64,000 bases of DNA from assembly GCA_032560695.1 (NCBI GenBank), contig JAWGHR010000001.1, positions 334,705 through 398,704 of the forward strand. The letters are read 5' to 3'. The notes beneath the pieces are model-generated. The model worked only from the letters and a program-made list of their open reading frames with translations, was not told the DNA's origin and did no database searches. The stretch comes from Peptoniphilus_A harei_B. GTDB lineage: Bacteria; Bacillota; Clostridia; Tissierellales; Peptoniphilaceae. Below, piece after piece: positions 1 through 8,793 of this stretch. Position numbers and translations under genes: made by a program. The number at the start of each line of letters is the position of its first letter. The stretch's first letter is position 1.

Positions 1-776
1 TGGTCGCCATCTACAATATTACCTTCTTCATCAACTGCAATAATCCTGTCGGCATCTCCATCAAAGGACATACCAATGTCGGCTCCCTCTTTTTTTACAA
101 GCTCTTGAATTAAACTTGGATTTGTTGAACCACAAGAGTCATTTATATTCATTCCATTAGGTTCATTGTTAATAATTTTTACCTTGGCACCATAGGACTT
201 TAGAACTTCTTCAGCTATGTGAGATTGAGCTCCGTTGCCTGCATCTACTGCAACTTCAAAGTCTGAGAAGTCAAGATCAACTAAATTCTTTAAGTAATCC
301 ACATATTTTTGTGTAAATTCATGGGACCTATTTAGTCTTCCAATTTCTTCTCCTGTTACGTCCTTGTATATTTTTGTAGTTGAAAGAATTTTTTCTTCTA
401 TTTCATCTTCAACTTCATCGTCAAGCTTTAGTCCTTCTGATGAGAAAAATTTAATTCCATTGTGTTCATAAGGATTGTGAGATGCAGAAATAGAAACTCC
501 ACATAGGTAGTCGCCAGTCCTTGTAAGGTATGCAACACCTGGAGTTGGGATTACTCCTGCCAAGTCCACATCAAGACCTATACTCATAAAACCTGCCACA
601 AGAGAAGACTCAACTAGGTCGCCTGAAAGTCTTGTGTCTCTTCCAACTAGGACCTTGCCCTTCTTGCCCTTGGCAAGTACATAGGCTGCTGCCCTTCCAA
701 TATCGTAACAAAGTTGTGGAGTTAGCTTCTTGTTAGCAATTCCACGAACTCCATCTGTTCCAAATAATCTTGTCAT
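1..776 (-). CDS. glmM: Phosphoglucosamine mutase GlmM (N-terminal part, cut by window edge)
   Basis: GlmM interconverts glucosamine-6-phosphate and glucosamine-1-phosphate in the cytoplasm, on the path to UDP-GlcNAc and peptidoglycan. The reverse strand begins MTRLFGTDGVRGIANKKLTP, the typical GlmM start. The phosphoserine loop SASHNP lies at residues 97-102 with S99 as the expected phosphorylated serine, and the metal-binding loop DGDADR lies near residue 240, shortly before the sequence runs off the left edge. About 258 of the usual 450 residues are present. The start lies 4 bp after the cca stop, so the two are probably co-transcribed. The truncation is a window artefact, not a broken gene. 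Confidence 0.95.
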   Translation of the reverse strand, partial: MTRLFGTDGVRGIANKKLTPQLCYDIGRAAAYVLAKGKKGKVLVGRDTRLSGDLVESSLVAGFMSIGLDVDLAGVIPTPGVAYLTRTGDYLCGVSISASHNPYEHNGIKFFSSEGLKLDDEVEDEIEEKILSTTKIYKDVTGEEIGRLNRSHEFTQKYVDYLKNLVDLDFSDFEVAVDAGNGAQSHIAEEVLKSYGAKVKIINNEPNGMNINDSCGSTNPSLIQELVKKEGADIGMSFDGDADRIIAVDEEGNIVDGD

Positions 777-780
777 TTCA

Positions 781-2103
781 TCACCTGTAATTTTTATCTA
801 TATAATCCATTAAGTAAGTTTTCTTATTTTTTTCTGGATCATCTAAGACCATTTCCTCTAGGTCCTTTAAAATCCTTCCAATAATTTTTCCCTCAGAGAA
901 ACCCAAGGACTTAATATCATTTCCATTAATTTCCAAAAACTTTTCAGTTTTCATTTCTTTTTCGTCTAATAATTCTTTTACCCTATTTTTCCTATTTATA
1001 ATAAAAGAAGCATCCCTATCTGCCCTTGTGCACATACAATCTGCAATTAATAAGTCGTAAAGGTCTAGGACATTATCTCTTCCCACTCTTTTTATCTGTC
1101 TTCTTAGAGCCTTATCCGTCATCTCTGAATGGACCTTCATGTGGTCTAAGATTAAAATTTTTACCTTTTCTATAGTTTTGTTGGGAAGTCTATATCTTTT
1201 TAAAATTTCTTCGACCTTGTTTGCACCAAGGACTTCGTGTCCGTAAAAGTGTCCCCTGCCATCTTCTCCAATTGATAGGGTATCAACCTTTGAAATGTCG
1301 TGAAAAAGTGCCGCAAGCCTTAGGTTTAAGTCTGGCTTAACATTGTCCATTACACAAATAAGATGGTCAAAGAGGGTCTTGTCATGGTAGGGAGAAAATT
1401 GAACAAAGCCAACTGTCCTCTTGAGCTCTGGGAAAATCACATCGAGTATCCCAGTCTCCTCCATTAAAAGTAAGTAATGAGATGGGTTTTCTCCTGTGAT
1501 CATCTTTGAAAACTCATCAAAAATTCTCTCTGGAGCAATTTTCTTTAAGAGACTTGCGTTTAAGGATAAGGCATCGAATAGCTCTTCCTCAATAAAAAAT
1601 CCAAACCTTCCAGCAAATCTAATTGCCCTCATCATCCTAAGGGCATCTTCTCTTATCCTCTCATTGGGATCTCCCACAGCCCTAATTATTTTATTTTTTA
1701 TATCATCTTGGCCATTAAAGGGGTCGTAAAGATTTCCATCTCCGTCCATTGCCATGGCGTTAATGGTAAAGTCCCTTCTCTTTAAATCTTCTGTGAGATT
1801 CTTAGAGAAAATAACCTTCTCTGGCTTCCTGTTGTTTATATAAGCTCCGTCAATCCTAAAAGTTGTAACTTCGTAGAGGATTTTGTCTAACAAAATGCCA
1901 ACTGTTCCAAAGTCTTCACCAACTAAGACAGTCTTATAGGCTTGGAAGACTTTTTTAATTTCCTCTGGTCTTGCAGAAGTTGTTATGTCGTAGTCGTGTG
2001 GCTCTATACCCATTAGCTTGTCTCTCACAGACCCGCCAACTATGTAGGCCTCAAAGCCATTTTCTCTCAATTTATTTAAAATGAATAGGACATTCTTTGG
2101 CAT
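781..2103 (-). CDS. cca: CCA-adding enzyme / tRNA nucleotidyltransferase
   Basis: 440-residue class II nucleotidyltransferase that builds or repairs the 3' CCA end of tRNAs. The catalytic head has the GGSVRD loop at residues 23-28 and the metal-binding DYD at 37-39, followed by the RRDFTINAMA motif near 110. The C-terminal half has an HD-type metal-site motif (LFHDISK, near residue 265), as in the longer bacterial enzymes with extra phosphohydrolase activity. All three tRNA genes in this window already encode CCA, so here repair is the likelier role. It is the first gene of a cca-glmM pair and has an extended -10 (TGTTATAAT, 2119-2127) just upstream. Family assignment is firm; the HD activity is inferred. 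Confidence 0.95.
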   Translation of the reverse strand: MPKNVLFILNKLRENGFEAYIVGGSVRDKLMGIEPHDYDITTSARPEEIKKVFQAYKTVLVGEDFGTVGILLDKILYEVTTFRIDGAYINNRKPEKVIFSKNLTEDLKRRDFTINAMAMDGDGNLYDPFNGQDDIKNKIIRAVGDPNERIREDALRMMRAIRFAGRFGFFIEEELFDALSLNASLLKKIAPERIFDEFSKMITGENPSHYLLLMEETGILDVIFPELKRTVGFVQFSPYHDKTLFDHLICVMDNVKPDLNLRLAALFHDISKVDTLSIGEDGRGHFYGHEVLGANKVEEILKRYRLPNKTIEKVKILILDHMKVHSEMTDKALRRQIKRVGRDNVLDLYDLLIADCMCTRADRDASFIINRKNRVKELLDEKEMKTEKFLEINGNDIKSLGFSEGKIIGRILKDLEEMVLDDPEKNKKTYLMDYIDKNYR

Positions 2104-2118
2104 TCTATCACCCTTTTC

Positions 2119-2127
2119 ATTATAACA
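2119..2127 (-). promoter_or_regulatory. Extended -10 for cca
   Basis: The minus strand reads TGTTATAAT, an extended -10 with no good -35, 15 bp upstream of the cca start codon. It faces away from the lipoprotein promoter on the other strand. Confidence 0.5.
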
Positions 2128-2171
2128 TTCTTGTTCTTAATTTAAAATTATATAATTAAGCCATTGTCTTG

Positions 2172-2180
2172 TGATATAAT
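2172..2180 (+). promoter_or_regulatory. Extended -10 for lipoprotein/stalk-protein operon
   Basis: TGATATAAT within CTTGTGATATAAT, no clear -35, then ribosome site TGGAGG at 2191-2196 and ATG at 2203. The same CTTGTGATATAAT string precedes the nitroreductase gene at 16900-16912. Confidence 0.55.
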
Positions 2181-2202
2181 GAACTAAAATTGGAGGTACA
2201 AT

Positions 2203-2691
2203 ATGAAAAAAATTTTTATTATTTCAATGTCATTACTACTGAGTCTTAGTCTAGCTGCTTGCGGCAAAAAAGACCAAGCTAAGACTGAAGCTAATGAAGC
2301 AAAAGTTGCATCAGAAGTTGCTGATAAAGAAACTGATGAAGAGCAAGTTGCAACTTCAAATTTTGACAAGGAAGCTGTTAACGAACTAATCAAAAACTCA
2401 GATTATATTTCAAGAATTAGAATTTCAACATCTACTGCAGAGGGAATGTCTACAGCCTTCTTAAAGGACTACAAGGGAGACCTTTCTCAAATACAAGTAG
2501 ATATTCCAAAGAACTTAAGTCCCAACAAAGAATATTTAATTTTCTACAGGGATGACGAAAAGGGAGAAGTTTCTCCAACTGATAGAGAAGGAGCCTTCAT
2601 TGAATTACAGGGAGACAAGGACTCAAACTTAATTTATATTGAAAAACAATTTGATCCCAACTCTTACACTTCTTCAATGAAGAGTATATAA
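2203..2691 (+). CDS. Small lipoprotein of unknown function
   Basis: 162 residues with a lipoprotein signal peptide: MKK start, hydrophobic core and lipobox LAAC with C20 as the lipidated cysteine. The mature protein should be tethered to the outer face of the membrane. After a short Lys/Glu/Ala-rich linker (20-55) comes a compact domain I do not recognise. Ribosome site TGGAGG sits 6 bp before the ATG. It is 13 bp upstream of the stalk-domain gene and probably co-transcribed with it, so the two may act together at the cell surface. Real gene, function unknown. Confidence 0.85.
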   Translation: MKKIFIISMSLLLSLSLAACGKKDQAKTEANEAKVASEVADKETDEEQVATSNFDKEAVNELIKNSDYISRIRISTSTAEGMSTAFLKDYKGDLSQIQVDIPKNLSPNKEYLIFYRDDEKGEVSPTDREGAFIELQGDKDSNLIYIEKQFDPNSYTSSMKSI

Positions 2692-2704
2692 GGAGGAAGA
2701 TAAA

Positions 2705-3655
2705 ATGAAAAAGTTTAAATCTATATTATTTTCTCTTGTACTCATGATATTTTTGACTTCAAATGTTTTTGCAGGAAGAAGTCCACTTATTGAGTACAAT
2801 GGAAAAATTATAAAATCAGATGTGGCACCCTACATCCAAAATGAAAGGACTATGGTTCCCATAAGATTTATTTCAGAAACTCTTGGCTACAAGGTTACTT
2901 GGGACAATGACAAGAGAGAAGTTGGAATTAGTGGTAAGGACACAGAAATAAGTCTTAAGATTGATTCCACTAAGGCTAAGGTTAACGACAAAGAATTAAA
3001 GCTTGATGCTCCTGCATCAATTAAGAAGGACCGTACTTTCGTTCCCCTAAGATTTGTTGCTGAAAATCTAAAAGCAGAAGTTAAGTGGGACAATAAGAAC
3101 TTTAAGGTTATTATTAATGACAATAAGGAAAAAGCATCTTCTATTATTGACTTGTCATCAGATGAAGATAAGTATGTAAAGGAAATTACTTCTCTACAAG
3201 GAGAATTAAATAAGTCCATCAAGGATTTAAAATTATCTTTCTTTGACAATGCTGCAAAGCTAAGTGATGCTGATCTAACTAATGCTTATGAAAGAGCAGA
3301 TAGAGAAATAAGATCTACAGTTGATAAGATAAAGGCCCTTGATGTTCCAGAAAAATTTAAGTCTTCTCACCAATACACTTTAAGTGCAAGTGAAAAAGCC
3401 CTAGAAATTCTTCCAGGCCTAAAAAATTCTATTATTAATAAGGACGAGAAAGTTGCAAAAGCTTTTATAATAGAATTAAATGACTTCCAAGTTAAGATGC
3501 AAGAAGCTACAGATTCCTTTAAGGCTGCTCTTAAGGGCGAAGACTATAAGGCTCAAAAGGACATAGAAGTTTACAAGGATTTAAAAGAAAAACAAAATTC
3601 AACAAGTAACTTGTTGCAAGACAAGACTTTCAAAAATATTATTAACAATCTTTAA
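2705..3655 (+). CDS. Secreted stalk-domain (copper amine oxidase N-terminal-like) protein
   Basis: 316 residues with a cleavable signal peptide (about 1-23, cut after VFA). Residues 27-140 hold two tandem copies of the stalk-domain pattern: an N-G-K start, then MVPIRFISETLGYKVTWD and later FVPLRFVAENLKAEVKWD. This fold was named after copper amine oxidase but in Firmicutes mostly serves as a wall- or surface-associated module without enzyme activity. The remaining 170 residues are charged, helical and rich in Lys/Asp and have no catalytic motif I can see. Ribosome site AGGAGGA precedes the ATG. It follows the lipoprotein gene and is closed by a strong terminator. Confidence 0.85.
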   Translation: MKKFKSILFSLVLMIFLTSNVFAGRSPLIEYNGKIIKSDVAPYIQNERTMVPIRFISETLGYKVTWDNDKREVGISGKDTEISLKIDSTKAKVNDKELKLDAPASIKKDRTFVPLRFVAENLKAEVKWDNKNFKVIINDNKEKASSIIDLSSDEDKYVKEITSLQGELNKSIKDLKLSFFDNAAKLSDADLTNAYERADREIRSTVDKIKALDVPEKFKSSHQYTLSASEKALEILPGLKNSIINKDEKVAKAFIIELNDFQVKMQEATDSFKAALKGEDYKAQKDIEVYKDLKEKQNSTSNLLQDKTFKNIINNL

Positions 3656-3680
3656 TTTATAATTAAATTTTTGCACATGA

Positions 3681-3713
3681 AAAACCCCTCAAGTTAATTT
3701 GAGGGGTTTTGTT
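3681..3713 (+). terminator. Rho-independent terminator after stalk-domain gene
   Basis: Perfect 12-bp stem (3681-3692 with 3699-3710), 6-nt loop, arm ending GGGGTTTT. The A-tract on the 5' side lets it also work for the convergent minus-strand gene that ends at 3750. Confidence 0.9.
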
Positions 3714-3749
3714 TATATCAATTTATTTAATTCAATTTATTCAATTTAT

Positions 3750-6700
3750 TTAATTTTTCATACTTGCCTTTTTCTTGAGGTAGCCTCTGTTGTACTTGTC
3801 TTCGCCTTCTTCCATATTTTTCTTAGCTTGTGAAAGCATAAGCTTGATCCTGTTAAATTGATTTACTTCAGAAGCTGATGCATCGTAGTCAATTGGAATT
3901 ATATTTGCCTTTTCATAAGAAGACCTTATTGCCTTTATGACGCCCTTACCAGTGATGTGGTTTGGTAGACATCCAAAGGGTTGGACACATATAATATTTT
4001 CAACACCTGACTCAATTAACTCAACCATTTCCCCAGTTAAGAGCCAACCTTCTCCATATTGGTTCCCAAGGTCAACATATTTTTCTGCGTACTTGATTAT
4101 CTCTTCAATTTTTTCAGGAGGAGTAAATCTCGTACCATGAAGAGCTTCTCTCACAAATTTTCTGTAAGATTCGATGTAAGAAATTCCCATTTCACAAATA
4201 AAGGCAGATAATTTTGATTTTGAAAGTTTGTCGGCCTTTGCCCTTGCGTTTTTAAAGGAATACATCATGAAGTCAGTTAAGTCTGGGATGACAACTTCTG
4301 CCCCTTCCCTTTCAAGCAGGTCTGCAAGATGGTTGTTGGCAGCTGGATGATACTTAACTAAGATTTCACCAACTATTCCAACTTTAGGTTTCTCTTCTTT
4401 TGTAATTTCAAGTCTGTCAAATTCACTTACCATTTGATTTACATTTTTCTTGAAAGTTGTTTTGTTGTAAATCAAATTTTCTGAAGTTGTAATGTCAAGC
4501 CACCTGTCACGTAAAATATTTGTAGAACCCTTTATAACTTCATAAGGTCTTGTGGCTTGAGTAAGTCTCATTATTAAGTCAGCGTAAAGCATTCCTTGAA
4601 TTAATTTTCGTCCAATCCTCACCATTTGTCTCTTGTCAAATTGGAAACCTGGATGTTCTTCTATGCCTTGGAAGGAAAGTCCAATTACTGGAACGTGACC
4701 GTAGCCTGCATCCTTTAGGCCCTTTCTAATAAAGCCAACATAGTTTGATGCCCTGCATGCTCCACCAGTTTGACTCATCAATAGTGCCAACCTATCAGTG
4801 TCGTATTGACCAGACTTTACAGCATCAATAAATTGTCCCACAACAAAAATCGATGGATAACAAGCGTCGTTGTTTACATATTTCAGGCCTTCGTTTACAA
4901 CCTTGTGGCCTGTGTCGTGAAGGACTTCAATGTTTATTCCTTCTTGTCTTAGGATTGGCTCAAAGATGCTAAAGTGAAGGGGCGCCATTTGTGGCATCAA
5001 AATAGTGTAATCTTTCTTCATTTCCTTTGTAAAGATAACTGGATCATCATCTAGTAGTCCATCAAGCTCTGCATCAATTTTTTCAAACTCTCTCTTTTCA
5101 GCAGCTTCTATTAGGGACCTAATCCTGATTTTTACTGCACCAAGATTAGAAACTTCATCAATCTTTAGAGCTGTGTAAATTTTATTGTAAGACTCCAAGA
5201 TGTGTTGGACTTGGTCAGTTGTAACTGCATCAATACCACAACCAAAGGAGTTAAGTTGTACAAGTTCTAAGTTTTCATGCTCTCCAACAAATTTTGCTGC
5301 CCTGTATAGTCTTGAGTGGTAGTTCCATTGGTCAAGTACTCTTAGTCTTGAATCAATTTCCACATTCCTTGCAATTCCATCTTCAGATATAACTGCAAGG
5401 CCAAGACTTGTTATAAGTTCTGGTATTCCGTGATTTATTTCTGGATCTATGTGGTAAGGTCTACCTGAAAGAACAATGGCTCTTTGATTTTTAGCATTTA
5501 CTTCTTCTAAGATTCTGTTGCCTTCATTTAAGACATCGAGCCTATACCTATCTTGTTCTTCGTATCCAGCTCGAACTGCTTTCTTAACTTCATTCTTAGG
5601 TATAAAGTCAAAGACTTCTGCTAATCTCTTTTCCAATTTTTTTCTATCGTCAAAGGAAATAAATGGATTCATAAACTTGACTTTTCCGTCGATTATGTCG
5701 TCCACATTATTTTTTATAACTTCAGAGTATCCTGCAACTACAGGACAGTTTAATGTGTTGTCAGCATTTTTAAATTGTCTTTCTTCATAAAAGACTGCTG
5801 GATAAAATATAAAATCTATTCCCTTTTCTATTAAGTCTTCTATGTGTCCGTGAGAAATTTTTGCAGGATAACAAGCAGTCTCACTTGTTATTGTTTCAAT
5901 TCCCTTTTCGTAGATTTCTCTCGAAGATTTAGAAGATAGGACTACTGAATATCCAAGCTCTGTGAAGAAGCTATGCCAGAAGGGATAATTTTCATAAATA
6001 TTTAGAACTCTAGGGATTCCAACAATGCCTCTTGATGCTTCTTTTTCTGGAAGAGATTTATAGTCAAATACTCTATTGTACTTATAGGCGAACATGTTTG
6101 GAAGTTGATCTTCCTTATTCCTAACATGGCCTGCTCCTTTTTCACACCTATTTCCTGTGATGTATCTCTTTCCATTAGGAAATACATTAACAGATAGGGC
6201 GCATTGGTTAGTACATTGCCTACAATTTGTTGAGATTGATTTATACTCAAAAACTTCTAAGTCTTCCTTAGAAATTATATTTGATTTTCCAGTGGATTTT
6301 TCTTTTGCAATAAGAGCCATACCAAGAGCTCCCATGAGTCCAGCTATCTCTGGTCTTGTAACTTCAACACCAGTTAAGTTTTCAAAGGCTCTAAGCACTG
6401 CATCAGATAAGAAGGTACCACCTTGAACAACTATGTGTTGACCTAGGTCCTTAGGGTCTCTCACCTTGATAACCTTTTGGATGGCATTTTTAATTACTGA
6501 GTAAGCAAGTCCAGCAGAAATATCTGGTACAGATGCTCCTTCCTTTTGAGCTTGTTTAACATTGGAGTTCATGAAAACTGTACAACGTGATCCAAGGTCA
6601 ACGGGCTCCCTAGACTTTGTAGCTTCATTGGCAAATTCTTCTGCAGTCATATTCACTGAATGGGCAAAAGTTTCTAGGAAGGAACCACATCCTGCTGAGC

Positions 6701-8027
6701 AAGCTTCGTTTAAGAGGATGGATTCAATTACCCCATCCCTTATCTTCATAGACTTCATGTCTTGTCCACCAATGTCTAAGATAAAATCTACATCTGGATC
6801 AAAATATTTTGCTGCAGTGAAATGAGCAATAGTTTCAACTTCTCCAAGGTCTAAGTTTAGGGCAGCTTTTAAAAATTCTTCCCCATAACCAGTTGTGCCA
6901 CAACCAGCAAAGTATGCCTTGTCATTTTTTTCTTTATAGATTTCCTTTAAGTTTTCTATAGCTATGTCAAGTGGATTACCCTTGTTGGAACCATAGAAAG
7001 TGTAGAGGATTTCTTTGTTATCAGAAATTGCCACTAACTTTGAAGTTGTTGAACCTGAATCTATTCCAAGATAAATTGGTCCCTCATAAGTTTTTAGATC
7101 AATCTTTTCAAGGGATTTTGTCTTGTGTCTTTCCCTAAAGTCTTTAACTTCTTCATCACTTGTGAAGAGGGCTGGCATTACGTCACTTTCCTTTACAAGA
7201 GTTTCTGCACTTGTGTTTACCTTGTTGTAAAGTTCCACAAAGGACATAGCCTTAGAGTCAAAACTTGAAAGGGCTGCACCTAGAGCAACAAAAACTTGTG
7301 AATTTTCTGGAGTGATAATCTCATCTTCCTTTAGATCCAAAGTTTCTACAAATCTTTCTTTTAACATAGGAAGGAAGTGAAGTGGTCCACCTAAGAAGGC
7401 AACATTACCCCTTATTGGTCTACCACAAGCTAGGTTAGAAATTGTTTGGTTTACAACAGATTGAAAAACTGAAATAGCTATATCTGACTTGCTTGCCCCT
7501 TGGTTTATTAAAGCTTGAACATCAGTCTTGGCAAATACTCCACATCTTGATGCAATAGGATATAACTTTTCGTGTTCCTTTGCCATTTCGTTTAAACCAG
7601 AAGCATCAGTTTGAAGAAGTGAGGCCATTTGGTCTATGAAGGCACCTGTACCTCCAGCACAAATAGAGTTCATCCTTTGTTCCACTGATCCTCTTAGGTA
7701 AGTAATTTTTGAATCTTCACCACCAAGTTCAATTGCCACATCAGTCTTTGGAATAAAGCAAGAGATTGCTTCCCTACCTGCCACAACTTCTTGGACAAAA
7801 TCAATCCCTAAAAATTCGTGAACAGAGAGCCCTCCTGATCCTGTTACATTAACAGTTACTGTATCGTACTTAAACTGTGGATAAACTTCATTAATTACAT
7901 CTTTAACAGTTTTCCTTACATCAGAAAAATGCCTTCTATAAGTTTTATATAAAATATTTAATTTTTCATCTAGTATTACAAGTTTTACAGTAGTTGAACC
8001 GACGTCTAATCCCATGTGAATTAGCAT
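3750..8027 (-). CDS. Giant 2-hydroxyacyl-CoA dehydratase activase-related protein
   Basis: About 1425 residues. Two ASKHA-fold ATPase domains of the BcrAD/BadFG/HgdC type lie in tandem. The first has DVGSTT (8-13) and the Fe-S cysteines in SICAGGTGAF (C123) and SRCGVFAKTD. The second, from about 315, has DSGSTTSK, EACSAGCGSF and GSRCTVF. Next comes a cysteine-rich linker (CRQCTNQC, RCEKGAG), a DUF2229-like region and a C-terminal half resembling dehydratase component D. Smaller activases hydrolyse ATP to inject an electron into (R)-2-hydroxyacyl-CoA dehydratases; the role of the giant form is unproven. No dehydratase genes are adjacent. I chose the ATG at 8027 because GGAG lies 9 bp upstream, whereas a GTG at 8033 would sit too close to it. 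Confidence 0.88.
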   Translation of the reverse strand: MLIHMGLDVGSTTVKLVILDEKLNILYKTYRRHFSDVRKTVKDVINEVYPQFKYDTVTVNVTGSGGLSVHEFLGIDFVQEVVAGREAISCFIPKTDVAIELGGEDSKITYLRGSVEQRMNSICAGGTGAFIDQMASLLQTDASGLNEMAKEHEKLYPIASRCGVFAKTDVQALINQGASKSDIAISVFQSVVNQTISNLACGRPIRGNVAFLGGPLHFLPMLKERFVETLDLKEDEIITPENSQVFVALGAALSSFDSKAMSFVELYNKVNTSAETLVKESDVMPALFTSDEEVKDFRERHKTKSLEKIDLKTYEGPIYLGIDSGSTTSKLVAISDNKEILYTFYGSNKGNPLDIAIENLKEIYKEKNDKAYFAGCGTTGYGEEFLKAALNLDLGEVETIAHFTAAKYFDPDVDFILDIGGQDMKSMKIRDGVIESILLNEACSAGCGSFLETFAHSVNMTAEEFANEATKSREPVDLGSRCTVFMNSNVKQAQKEGASVPDISAGLAYSVIKNAIQKVIKVRDPKDLGQHIVVQGGTFLSDAVLRAFENLTGVEVTRPEIAGLMGALGMALIAKEKSTGKSNIISKEDLEVFEYKSISTNCRQCTNQCALSVNVFPNGKRYITGNRCEKGAGHVRNKEDQLPNMFAYKYNRVFDYKSLPEKEASRGIVGIPRVLNIYENYPFWHSFFTELGYSVVLSSKSSREIYEKGIETITSETACYPAKISHGHIEDLIEKGIDFIFYPAVFYEERQFKNADNTLNCPVVAGYSEVIKNNVDDIIDGKVKFMNPFISFDDRKKLEKRLAEVFDFIPKNEVKKAVRAGYEEQDRYRLDVLNEGNRILEEVNAKNQRAIVLSGRPYHIDPEINHGIPELITSLGLAVISEDGIARNVEIDSRLRVLDQWNYHSRLYRAAKFVGEHENLELVQLNSFGCGIDAVTTDQVQHILESYNKIYTALKIDEVSNLGAVKIRIRSLIEAAEKREFEKIDAELDGLLDDDPVIFTKEMKKDYTILMPQMAPLHFSIFEPILRQEGINIEVLHDTGHKVVNEGLKYVNNDACYPSIFVVGQFIDAVKSGQYDTDRLALLMSQTGGACRASNYVGFIRKGLKDAGYGHVPVIGLSFQGIEEHPGFQFDKRQMVRIGRKLIQGMLYADLIMRLTQATRPYEVIKGSTNILRDRWLDITTSENLIYNKTTFKKNVNQMVSEFDRLEITKEEKPKVGIVGEILVKYHPAANNHLADLLEREGAEVVIPDLTDFMMYSFKNARAKADKLSKSKLSAFICEMGISYIESYRKFVREALHGTRFTPPEKIEEIIKYAEKYVDLGNQYGEGWLLTGEMVELIESGVENIICVQPFGCLPNHITGKGVIKAIRSSYEKANIIPIDYDASASEVNQFNRIKLMLSQAKKNMEEGEDKYNRGYLKKKASMKN

Positions 8028-8347
8028 AGCCACTTTCTCCTTTCAAAATAAAAGCCACTAAGTTTTATGTATAAATTAATTTTATTTATCTTAATATACA
8101 TGCTGAGATAAATAATTATTGCACTTTCTATTTGCAAATACAATAATTATTTTCATAAAGTTTGATTTTTATTATTATTATATTTGACATTTCTTAACAA
8201 TTGCATTCTTATATTATAAACTACTTTGGTGATTTTTATAATGGTAAAAGAAAATTTTTACAATTAAAGCTGTCCTTTTTAAAGCAGCATCGAATTTAAA
8301 GCAAAATAAAAAGAGATAGGCCTAAACCTATCTCTTCTTTAAGTAAA
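8028..8347. other. Gene-free 320 bp with an 11-bp inverted repeat
   Basis: No coding signal in any frame. It holds a perfect 11-bp inverted repeat (8111-8121 with 8141-8151, 19-nt spacer) in the presumed leader of the activase gene. A possible minus-strand -10 (ATTATA on the plus strand, 8177-8182) lies upstream of it. A plus-strand TTGACA at 8184-8189 has no well-spaced -10 and no gene after it. Confidence 0.5.
8303..8336 (-). terminator. Terminator of ferredoxin gene
   Basis: 10-bp stem (8311-8320 with 8327-8336) and 6-nt loop. On the minus strand it is followed by TTTTTATTTT. It lies 11 bp past the ferredoxin stop. Confidence 0.85.
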
Positions 8348-8518
8348 TTAGTCTTCTGGATTTGGAGCGCCTACTGGGCAAACAGCTGCACAGCTACCAC
8401 AATCGATACATTGAGCTTCGTCAATTGTATAGATATCTCCTTCGCTAATACATCCAACTGGACATTCTGGTTGACATGCACCACATGCGATGCAAGAATC
8501 GTTAATTACATATGCCAT
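8348..8518 (-). CDS. 2x[4Fe-4S] ferredoxin
   Basis: 56-residue clostridial-type ferredoxin with two cluster motifs: CIACGACQPECP (9-20) and CIDCGSCAAVCP (37-48). It is a soluble low-potential one-electron carrier and the likely partner of ferredoxin-linked oxidoreductases; the Rnf complex encoded at 33.5-38.6 kb is a natural acceptor, and the dehydratase activase next door would also need such a donor. A strong GGAGG lies at 8528-8532 and an extended -10 TGGTATAAT at 8540-8548. Its own terminator makes it a monocistronic gene. Confidence 0.95.
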   Translation of the reverse strand: MAYVINDSCIACGACQPECPVGCISEGDIYTIDEAQCIDCGSCAAVCPVGAPNPED

Positions 8519-8539
8519 TTTTCATTACCTCCATAATAA

Positions 8540-8548
8540 ATTATACCA
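8540..8548 (-). promoter_or_regulatory. Extended -10 for ferredoxin
   Basis: TGGTATAAT on the minus strand. Initiation about 7 bp downstream would give a very short leader of about 15 nt, starting almost at the ribosome site. Confidence 0.5.
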
Positions 8549-8760
8549 AAATTTATGAATTTTTATATCCATAATCTTCTGTCATTATATTAACATAAGC
8601 TTTTTAATATTTCAATAATTATTATTGTTTTTTTATGATAAATTTTTTCTAATTTTATGGTTTTTTAATGAGCTTTAGTATTTTCAAGCTTTTCAGACTA
8701 ATTTATATTTTTTTATTTTTTGAAAAATCTTTTTTAAATGAGTATTGTATTCATTAAAGC

Positions 8761-8793
8761 TAATAAATCATAGCATTTTACTATGATTTATTA
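8761..8793. other. 13-bp inverted repeat at end of P-type ATPase gene
   Basis: Arms 8761-8773 and 8781-8793, 7-nt loop, overlapping the ATPase stop codon. The T-run lies on the plus-strand side (8794-8799), so on the minus strand it is a hairpin without a U-tract: a weak terminator or a 3' end stabiliser. Confidence 0.45.

Noticed and set aside
8184..8217. Plus-strand TTGACA followed by TATTATAA, possible small-RNA promoter
   Set aside because: Spacer is about 19-22 bp and no hairpin-terminated transcript or gene follows on that strand.
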